This document shows, piece by piece, positions 7,112-13,065 of a stretch of 13,065 nucleotides of DNA. Under the pieces are notes generated by a model. The model searched no databases, was not told the DNA's origin, and worked only from the letters and a program-made list of their open reading frames with translations. A program made the position numbers and the translations under genes. Each line of letters begins with the position of its first letter. Positions within the stretch are counted from its first letter, which is position 1. Source of the DNA: Fidelibacterota bacterium (GTDB lineage Bacteria; Fidelibacterota; Fidelibacteria; Fidelibacterales; Fidelibacteraceae); assembly GCA_029931905.1 (NCBI GenBank), contig JAOZRH010000003.1, forward strand, positions 1-13,065. The letters run 5' to 3'.

Positions 7112-8809
7112 ATGTCATTTGTTTGTGAAATTTGTAAAAAAATAGTAGGTAATGCTAATCATTTAAAACTCCATAACATTCAGCCAATTGATTATTATAT
7201 TAAATACATTGATTCGCGTACAACATGTAGTAATCCAAAATGTAATACTCTTGTTAGATTTAAGTCATTTAGTCAAGGATTTAGTAAATATTGCTCCAAT
7301 ACATGTGCTGCTCTTGATAGAGATGAAGAAAAACGCCAAGCTATAATGATAAAAAATAATCTTAAAAAGTATGGGGTTGAACATTGCTTTCAGGCTGATG
7401 CAATTAAAGTAAAAATTAAAAAAACTAATTTAAATATTTATGGAACCGAAAATCCTCAACAAAATAGCCAAATTCGTGATAAAACTAAAGCTACCAACAT
7501 TAAAAAATACGGAGCAGCTAATCCACATCAAAATTATAATATTATAGAAAAAACTAAAGCTACAAATCAAGTTAGATATGGTGGAAATGCCCCAACTAAT
7601 AATATAAATGTATTGGCTACGCGTGAAAATAATAACTTAAAAAAATACGGAGTTAGATATCCATCACAATTACAAAATGTAAAAAATAAAATGAAATCAA
7701 CATCTCTTATGAAGTATGGTATAGAAAATTATCAACAGCGTAATATTACAAATGTTGAAAATATGAACAAAGCATATATTTTAAAAAATTTTACTAATAA
7801 ACGTAATTATATTGATAAAATTATGGTTTGTGAATATTATAACATTTCGATTGTTAAATTTTATAGACTCATGTTAGAGCTTAATATTACTAATCCTATT
7901 AAATCCACTAAATATGTATTACAGACTGAAATATTTGATAGTATTGCAATTGATAATAAATTAATGAATGATAGAAAAGTACTATCTGGTAAAGAGTTAG
8001 ATATTTATATTCCTGATCACAATTTTGGAATCGAGTTTGATGGTTTAATGTATCACTCATTTGGTAAGTCTAATTATAGCACATTTGATACTTATACAGA
8101 AGAGTCCAAAAACATCCATTTAGATAAGATGATCACATGTGAGAACATGGATATTCAATTATTTAGAATCTTCGAGAATGAGTGGATTTCACCTATTAAA
8201 CAACACATTTGGAAGTCAATGATAAATAATAAGTTAAAATTGACACCTAATATAATTTATGGCAGACAAACTACTGTTCGGAATCTATCTGATCCTACTA
8301 ATAATATAAAAATTAATCAATTCTTAGATAAAAATCATATGCAAGGTAGGGGTAGAGCATCTGTTAAAATTGGATTATACTATGATAATGAATTAATAAG
8401 TGTTATGACATTTGGTAAATCCCGATTTAATAAAAAGTATGAATGGGAATTAATTAGATTTTGTACAAAATGTGATTATGTTGTTGTTGGTGGTGCATCT
8501 AAATTATTTAAATATTTCACCCGAATATATCAACCAACCAATGTAGTCAGCTTTGCAAATAAAAGGTGGAGTAATGGTAACCTTTATACATCACTTGGAT
8601 TTAATTATATTAATACATCTAAACCAAACTATTTTTACTTTAAACCAAATTCTAATATATTAGAATCAAGGATAAAATTTCAAAAACATAAACTGGCTAA
8701 ACTACTTAAAGATTTTGATCCTAATTTATCCGAATCATTAAATATGTATAATCATGGATATCGAAAAATTTATGATTGTGGAAATATGATATTTGTATGG
8801 AATAAATAA
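7112..8809 (+). CDS. Free-standing homing-endonuclease-type protein 1 (Vsr/EDxHD-like), 565 aa
   Basis: Likely a selfish DNA endonuclease. Domains in order: an imperfect zinc finger (C5, C8, H17/H21; the usual last His is absent); a second cysteine cluster (C39, C44, C61, C65); six repeats of exactly 23 residues with Tyr-Gly at 87, 110, 133, 156, 179 and 202, each usually ending K.T(N) plus K/R; a helix-turn-helix-like stretch (about 238-262); and a Vsr-like nuclease core with E295-L-D297, IEFDG (D310 where the paralogs have His) and H315. The C-terminal domain from about 385 has NHMQG, GLYYDNELISVMTFG, ELIRFC, GGASKLFKYF and WSNGNLYTSLGF, resembling a GNAT fold. The closest known group is the I-Bth0305I-type Vsr-like homing endonucleases. 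AGGA lies 9 bases upstream. No in-frame TAG. It is the most diverged of the three. Confidence 0.75.
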   Translation: MSFVCEICKKIVGNANHLKLHNIQPIDYYIKYIDSRTTCSNPKCNTLVRFKSFSQGFSKYCSNTCAALDRDEEKRQAIMIKNNLKKYGVEHCFQADAIKVKIKKTNLNIYGTENPQQNSQIRDKTKATNIKKYGAANPHQNYNIIEKTKATNQVRYGGNAPTNNINVLATRENNNLKKYGVRYPSQLQNVKNKMKSTSLMKYGIENYQQRNITNVENMNKAYILKNFTNKRNYIDKIMVCEYYNISIVKFYRLMLELNITNPIKSTKYVLQTEIFDSIAIDNKLMNDRKVLSGKELDIYIPDHNFGIEFDGLMYHSFGKSNYSTFDTYTEESKNIHLDKMITCENMDIQLFRIFENEWISPIKQHIWKSMINNKLKLTPNIIYGRQTTVRNLSDPTNNIKINQFLDKNHMQGRGRASVKIGLYYDNELISVMTFGKSRFNKKYEWELIRFCTKCDYVVVGGASKLFKYFTRIYQPTNVVSFANKRWSNGNLYTSLGFNYINTSKPNYFYFKPNSNILESRIKFQKHKLAKLLKDFDPNLSESLNMYNHGYRKIYDCGNMIFVWNK

Positions 8810-10407
8810 TGACTATAAAATGTAAAATCTGTAATAAAAATTCTTTTGATAATTATAGAAAATTATCATATCACTTAAGAACTGTACATGGTCTAACTGC
8901 TCAAGAATATCATGATATTATACTGAAAACGTCTAATATATGTAATAATCCTGATTGTAATAATGTTACCAAATTTAAAAATTTGAATATAGGATATTTG
9001 AAATATTGCTGTAACAAATGTAATACTGATCATAATGCAAAATCTAATCATCTAAAAATGAAACAGCTATTAATGTCTGAGCACGGTGTTGATAATTGTT
9101 CTAAAATACCAAACATAAATGAAGCCCGAAAACGTACCAATATTCATCGATATGGTGGAAATGCACCTCTATGTTCAGATTCTATCAAAACTAAAGTTAA
9201 ACAAACTAATATTGATAAATATGGTGTAAAAAATGTTTTTCAGTGTAATGCTATAAAAATAAAAAGTAAACAAACTTGTATTGAAAAATATGGTGTACCA
9301 AATATAATGAAGGTAAAAGAATTTGCTGAAAATAAAAATATAAAAACTGCACAAACTAAACGCACTAATTTATATAATAAAATGTTAGATTCTACTATAT
9401 TTGATGTCAATTTTGAATTACATGACATTATTGGTTTGCAAGAATATTATACCATAACATGCAAAAATTGTGGGCATATATTCGAAAGATATTTTAATGA
9501 TTATAAATTGTCATTTAAATGTCCTAAATGTAATATTGGATCATCTATTGAATTAAAAATAAAAAATTTTTTAGATTCATATAATATAAACTATATTACA
9601 AATGATAGATCACATATAAACCCATATGAATTAGATTTTTATTTACCGGATCATAATTTAGCAATTGAATGTCATGGTCTTTATTGGCATTCTGAACAAC
9701 GTTTAATACAAAAAAATGTCAATCACCCAACGCGATATCATAAAATAAAGCACGATTTATGTAAACTAAATAGTATACAATTGTTACAATTTTACGAAGA
9801 TGAAATTATAAATAGGTTTGAGATCGTAAAAAATATTATTTTATCAAAATGTAAATTATTACCACGATTAACGATGGCTCGAAAATGTAAAATATTCGAG
9901 ATTGACAATTCTGCTACTAATATATTTTTGGACAACAATCATATTCAGGGTAGAAATATCAATAAGAAATGTAATATTGGTGCTTATTATAATAATGAAT
10001 TAGTTGCAGTGATGTCATTTGCATTTATAAAAGATATTATAATACTTGATAGATTTTGTACAAAATGTGGTTATTATATAATTGGAATTGCCAATAAATT
10101 ATTTACATATTTTATTAAAAATAATGAATGTAATAGAATTATTAGTTTTTCTGATAATCGAATTAGTAATGGGGCTTTATATAATGTCATGAAATTTACT
10201 AAAGTTGTAGATGTTGCACCCACCTACTATTATATTTTTAGAAATATTAGAAAACATAAATCTGGTTTCATGAAATCTAAATTAAAAAATAGACTTGAAA
10301 ATTTTGATAAAAAATTAACTGAATATGAGAATATGTTAAATCACGGATTTGATAGAATATGGAATGCTGGTATGATTAAATTTGAATGGGAACGGGACTT
10401 AAAATAA
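8809..10407 (+). CDS. Free-standing homing-endonuclease-type protein 2 (Vsr/EDxHD-like), 532 aa
   Basis: Same architecture as the gene before it. It starts on the TAATG that ends that gene (1-base overlap), suggesting coupled translation. A C2H2 finger (C5, C8, H22, H27) is followed by a cysteine cluster (C45, C50, C67/C68, C71) and four 23-residue repeats (His-Gly at 92, Tyr-Gly at 115, 138, 161). A C-x2-C...C-x2-C zinc ribbon (C218, C221, C238, C241) comes just before the nuclease, where protein 1 has none. The core has E274-L-D276 FYLPDHN and ECHGLYWHSE with H289 and H294, closely matching the D ... HG..WH pattern of Vsr. The GNAT-like C-terminal domain has NNHIQG, GAYYNNELVAVMSF and ISFSDNRISNGALY. 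The last 46 codons are almost identical in DNA to gene 3. No in-frame TAG. Confidence 0.75.
   Translation: MTIKCKICNKNSFDNYRKLSYHLRTVHGLTAQEYHDIILKTSNICNNPDCNNVTKFKNLNIGYLKYCCNKCNTDHNAKSNHLKMKQLLMSEHGVDNCSKIPNINEARKRTNIHRYGGNAPLCSDSIKTKVKQTNIDKYGVKNVFQCNAIKIKSKQTCIEKYGVPNIMKVKEFAENKNIKTAQTKRTNLYNKMLDSTIFDVNFELHDIIGLQEYYTITCKNCGHIFERYFNDYKLSFKCPKCNIGSSIELKIKNFLDSYNINYITNDRSHINPYELDFYLPDHNLAIECHGLYWHSEQRLIQKNVNHPTRYHKIKHDLCKLNSIQLLQFYEDEIINRFEIVKNIILSKCKLLPRLTMARKCKIFEIDNSATNIFLDNNHIQGRNINKKCNIGAYYNNELVAVMSFAFIKDIIILDRFCTKCGYYIIGIANKLFTYFIKNNECNRIISFSDNRISNGALYNVMKFTKVVDVAPTYYYIFRNIRKHKSGFMKSKLKNRLENFDKKLTEYENMLNHGFDRIWNAGMIKFEWERDLK
9625..9700 (+). repeat. Near-identical nuclease-core DNA block shared by endonuclease genes 2 and 3
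   Basis: Positions 9625-9700 match 11251-11326 at 75 of 76 bases; the single difference is G9648 versus T11274. The block covers the catalytic segment (YELDFYLPDHN to HSEQ). DNA on either side is much less alike, so this looks like local gene conversion or recent exchange rather than simple duplication. Confidence 0.85.
10252..10389 (+). repeat. Near-identical 3' DNA block shared by endonuclease genes 2 and 3
   Basis: Positions 10252-10389 match 11881-12018 at 137 of 138 bases (T10368 versus G11997, silent). The block encodes the C-terminal tail from KHKSGFMKSKLKNRL to IKFEW. It begins and ends sharply at the edges of similarity, and it is a direct repeat 1629 bases apart that could recombine and delete one gene. 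Confidence 0.9.
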
Positions 10408-12030
10408 ATGAAATGTTCGATTTGTAAAAAACCAATATCATCATTAAATGGACTTGCTGTTCATTTGCGCCATGCCCATAAAGATATAACTATACAAGAA
10501 TATTACCTTACATATATAAAAAAATCTCCAAATATTTGTAAGTGTGGAAATCTAACAAAATGGATATCACTTTCAAAAGGTTTCAGGAAATATTGCTCAC
10601 TGAAATGTAGTATTACTTATAGGGACGAAAATAAAAAACAGCAAGCATTAGAACAATCTAATTTAATTAAATATGGTGTAAAAAATATTTTTGAAGATGA
10701 TTCAATTAAATTAAAAATAAAATCAACTAATAATGCTAAATATGGTGTTAATTATCCTCAACAAAATATATTGATAAGAAAAAAAACCATAATAACTAAT
10801 AACCAACGATATGGTAACGACACACCTTTACAAAATGGTAATATAAAATTAAAGCAAATATCAACTAATAATCAACGGTATGGTGGAAACTCCCCTACAT
10901 CATGTAATGATATTAAAAATAAAATTAAAGTCACCAACCATATCAAATATGGGCATAAATATTATAAATCATCTGAACATTATAAAACCACATTTCAAAA
11001 CTATTATAAAATGGAATTATTAAAATTTGATATAATTTTTATTGATGAATATAATGGTATTGAAAAACTATATAATATAAAATGTAAAAAATGTAATCAT
11101 ACTTTTAAACGGGTATTAAATAAATCAATTATAACACAGATTAAATGTCCAAATTGTACAAATGGTTCGTCTATAGAAAATAAAATAAAACAAATGTTAA
11201 TTGATAATAATATTAACTTCATTATAAATGATAGAACTATCATTTCACCTTATGAATTAGATTTTTATTTACCTGATCATAATTTAGCAATTGAATGTCA
11301 TGGTCTTTATTGGCATTCTGAACAACTTATCAAACATAAAAATGGTGGTAATAATTACCATTTAATGAAATATAAAAGATGTTTAAATAAAAATGTTCAA
11401 TTACTACAATTTTATGAAGATGAGATTATAAATAAATTTGACATCGTAACAAGTATTATTTTATCAAAATGTAATATGCTTAAAAGAATATGTACTGCCC
11501 GACAATGTGTAATTAAGCCTATTACAAATACCATTAATGATACATTTCTTGATCTAAATCATATACAAGGTAAAAATGTTGGAACTAAAATAAATTTGGG
11601 TGCATATTTAAAAAATAATTTAATTGCTATAATGTCATTTAAAAAATCACAAAAACTTACAGATGTAATAGAATTGGATAGATTTTGTACCATATTAAAT
11701 GGATATGCCACTGGAATTGCATCAAAACTTTTAAAATATTTTATTACTAATTATAATTATATTAAGATTGTATCATATGCAGATAAGCGAATTAGTAATG
11801 GTAAATTGTATAATACTATAAATTTTAAATATTCTTATGATGTGGACCCTACATATTACTATGTAATAAATGGGCAACGGAAACATAAATCTGGTTTCAT
11901 GAAATCTAAATTAAAAAATAGACTTGAAAATTTTGATAAAAAATTAACTGAATATGAGAATATGTTAAATCACGGATTTGATAGAATATGGAATGCGGGT
12001 ATGATTAAATTTGAATGGAAAAATGATTAA
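10408..12030 (+). CDS. Free-standing homing-endonuclease-type protein 3 (Vsr/EDxHD-like), 540 aa
   Basis: Begins on the base after the stop of protein 2, so all three genes form one translational run. It has a C2H2 finger (C3, C6, H19, H24), a cysteine cluster (C44, C46, C63, C67) and five 23-residue repeats with Tyr-Gly at 89, 112, 135, 158 and 181. A zinc ribbon (C226, C229, C247, C250) precedes the Vsr-like core, with E283-L-D285, H298 and H303 in ELDFYLPDHN and ECHGLYWHSE. A GNAT-like C-terminal domain (NHIQGKN, LGAYLKNNLIAIMSF, SYADKRISNGKLY) completes it. It is the closest paralog of protein 2 in the nuclease and tail regions but differs in the repeat array, the part most likely to choose the target. 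No in-frame TAG; stop TAA. It faces the minus-strand nuclease gene with a 22-base gap that holds no clear terminator. Confidence 0.75.
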   Translation: MKCSICKKPISSLNGLAVHLRHAHKDITIQEYYLTYIKKSPNICKCGNLTKWISLSKGFRKYCSLKCSITYRDENKKQQALEQSNLIKYGVKNIFEDDSIKLKIKSTNNAKYGVNYPQQNILIRKKTIITNNQRYGNDTPLQNGNIKLKQISTNNQRYGGNSPTSCNDIKNKIKVTNHIKYGHKYYKSSEHYKTTFQNYYKMELLKFDIIFIDEYNGIEKLYNIKCKKCNHTFKRVLNKSIITQIKCPNCTNGSSIENKIKQMLIDNNINFIINDRTIISPYELDFYLPDHNLAIECHGLYWHSEQLIKHKNGGNNYHLMKYKRCLNKNVQLLQFYEDEIINKFDIVTSIILSKCNMLKRICTARQCVIKPITNTINDTFLDLNHIQGKNVGTKINLGAYLKNNLIAIMSFKKSQKLTDVIELDRFCTILNGYATGIASKLLKYFITNYNYIKIVSYADKRISNGKLYNTINFKYSYDVDPTYYYVINGQRKHKSGFMKSKLKNRLENFDKKLTEYENMLNHGFDRIWNAGMIKFEWKND

Positions 12031-12052
12031 TATCATACCCCAATTAATAATA

Positions 12053-12583
12053 TTATAAACTACTTCTAAATTTTTCCTGCATTAAAGAAATTACTTTAGT
12101 GGAACAACGTTTGATAATTGCTTTCTGAAACTTTAGATTATAATTTGTGTGTAATAATTTGGTGCGCTTTACAACCTTAAGAAACTTATCATGTTGATTA
12201 AATTTCCCATGGGGATTCATTTTCATAAAAGCGATATAATCAAATTCTATAACACCATATGAAGGATTAAGTTCTTTTGCATATTCAATTGCAAGAGTAG
12301 ACAAATTTGATGGTACACAAAAATAGTACCGGTTTGGGATCATATATAGTTTTCTATTAGCAGCAGTTGCATATTGAAAATGTTTATCTGCTTTTTTCTT
12401 TTCACCATTGAGCAAATCATATTTAGATATCTTAACTTCGACTTCGATAATCTCTTTTCCATTATCTGCAATAACATCACATGAATTACATTCATCAACC
12501 GCAACATAACCTTTATTAAATCGGTAATATTCCATACATGCTAATTTTAGGTCAAAAGAACTTATTTTATATGACTCCTTCAT
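12053..12583 (-). CDS. MmcB-like PD-(D/E)XK nuclease, 176 aa
   Basis: Probable small DNA nuclease or repair-type protein. The core CDVIADNGKEII-EVEVKISKYDLL carries the D ... ExK signature, with candidates D36, E49 and K51. YYFCVPSN follows at about 86-93 and GVIEFD at about 109-114. This order (DV...G, E-EVK-S--D-L, Y-F-VP, G-I) is the one I associate with MmcB-type PD-(D/E)XK proteins. The N-terminal 30 residues are helical; the C-terminal 50 are basic and may bind DNA. GGAG lies 9 bases before the ATG, inside the end of the upstream 73-aa gene, so both are probably on one leftward message. Stop TAA. No in-frame TAG. Host-DNA breakdown, repair or recombination are all possible roles. Confidence 0.65.
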   Translation of the reverse strand: MKESYKISSFDLKLACMEYYRFNKGYVAVDECNSCDVIADNGKEIIEVEVKISKYDLLNGEKKKADKHFQYATAANRKLYMIPNRYYFCVPSNLSTLAIEYAKELNPSYGVIEFDYIAFMKMNPHGKFNQHDKFLKVVKRTKLLHTNYNLKFQKAIIKRCSTKVISLMQEKFRSSL

Positions 12584-12588
12584 TAAAA

Positions 12589-12810
12589 TTATCTCCGTTT
12601 CAGTTTGTTTATCTCTTGTGTTATAATAGCTTCTTTTACAATGCGATCAACTTCTTTAATATCAACCACATACTATGACATCCATGTCCCTTCTTTACGA
12701 ATCCAATACCACTTACCCAAAGTTAAAAAAGATTCATTGCCCATAGGAAAAATCTTTACAAAAACATTAGTTAAAGCTGTGATCAAGACTTCCTTGAACC
12801 ATTTCAACAT
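12589..12810 (-). CDS. Small hypothetical protein, TAG-recoded, 73 aa
   Basis: Seen only when TAG is read as sense: ATG at 12810, TAG at codon 46 (12675-12673), TAA at 12591-12589. The N-terminus MLKWFKEVLITALTNVFVKI is an amphipathic or weakly hydrophobic helix. The middle (LGKWYWIRKEGTWMS-Q-YV) is rich in Trp and Tyr, and the end (VDRIVKEAIITQEINKLKRR) is a charged helix. It starts 5 bases after the previous stop and ends 5 bases before the next ATG, with the next gene's ribosome-binding site in its last codons. This tight packing supports a real gene. Function not recognised. The plus-strand frame across this region is a shadow. Confidence 0.65.
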
Positions 12811-12815
12811 CCTAT

Positions 12816-12998
12816 TTACCTAATTTTATGTTTATGAAGTTTTAATTTACCATTTTCTTGTATCAATACTTCATTTTTAAGATGATTCGTGAGTTCATCT
12901 AATGGAATTTGTATTGTATAGAATCCCATACTACTATTCTTATCGGGAATAACCTATATCTAATTACCCCAAATAATCTATGTATCATATCCTATCAT
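12816..12998 (-). CDS. Small hypothetical protein with three TAG codons, 60 aa
   Basis: From ATG 12998 to TAA 12818-12816, with TAGs at codons 7, 13 and 15 (12980, 12962, 12956 descending). The distal part (MGFYTIQIPLDELTNHLKNE, then a basic KLKLHKHKIR end) reads like real protein, and the stop lies 5 bases before the next start. The start is less certain: the frame is open to the window edge, the ribosome-binding site is weak, and it would overlap the upstream gene by 14 bases. An alternative ATG at 12988 is in another frame with a less convincing product. Function not recognised. Confidence 0.5.
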
Positions 12999-13065
12999 TA
13001 TACAATTCGAAAATAACTTCTTCACAAACTAATTCCGTGCCTTTAATAATAGTTCTTTCTTCCTC
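12985..13065 (-). CDS. C-terminal end of an unknown gene, partial
   Basis: Only the last 26 codons are in the window, ending in TGA at 12987-12985. The peptide (EEERTIIKGTELVCEEVIFE...) has normal acidic-protein composition, and the frame then stops while the next gene's frame takes over. Too short to identify. Confidence 0.4.
   Translation of the reverse strand, partial: EEERTIIKGTELVCEEVIFELYNDRI

Noticed and set aside
7367..7740. CRISPR-like repeat array
   Set aside because: The regular 69-base period is the DNA of 23-residue protein repeats in an open frame. The DNA copies are not identical and there are no spacers.
12605..12823. 72-codon plus-strand open frame
   Set aside because: It lies antisense to a tightly packed minus-strand gene that appears when TAG is sense, has no ribosome-binding site and encodes an implausible peptide.
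1..13065. Suppressor tRNA with CUA anticodon, or any tRNA gene
   Set aside because: I scanned the intergenic stretches by eye for a cloverleaf with a TTCRA loop and found none. It may lie elsewhere in the genome.

Overview
The window looks like part of a strongly AT-rich tailed bacteriophage with a myovirus-type head module. Its main property is that TAG is read as an amino acid, most likely glutamine (as in genetic code 15). I count eleven in-frame TAG codons in five genes: head protease 5, scaffold 1, major capsid 1, and two small minus-strand genes 1 and 3. No gene here ends in TAG; every stop I assign is TAA or TGA. Gut phages, including the very large Lak group, are known to do this. Which phage or host this is cannot be read from the window, and I found no suppressor tRNA in it.

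Layout. Positions 65-1184 hold three minus-strand genes: a 44-aa protein, a 228-aa multi-pass membrane protein and a 68-aa membrane protein, behind a near-consensus sigma70-type promoter. Positions 1185-1701 hold no protein gene. Instead there are what look like two tandem promoter / short RNA / terminator cassettes on the minus strand, sharing two conserved blocks, plus a 28-bp direct repeat. Positions 1702-6950 are a rightward head operon: a hypothetical coiled-coil protein, a prohead protease (His92, Ser146), an acidic scaffold/core protein and the major capsid protein. The order protease, scaffold, capsid matches T4 genes 21-22-23. The protease stops at codon 65 unless TAG is suppressed, so capsid maturation depends on recoding.

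Positions 6951-7111 hold two hairpins, the second terminator-like. Positions 7112-12030 hold three contiguous, paralogous free-standing homing-endonuclease-type genes. Each has N-terminal zinc fingers, an array of exactly 23-residue Tyr-Gly repeats (6, 4 and 5 copies), a Vsr/EDxHD-like nuclease core and a C-terminal domain that resembles a GNAT fold. They contain no in-frame TAG in 1637 codons, unlike the head genes, and the second and third share near-identical DNA blocks. Positions 12053-13065 hold a minus-strand operon: the end of an unknown gene, a 60-aa and a 73-aa gene visible only if TAG is sense, and an MmcB-like PD-(D/E)XK nuclease.
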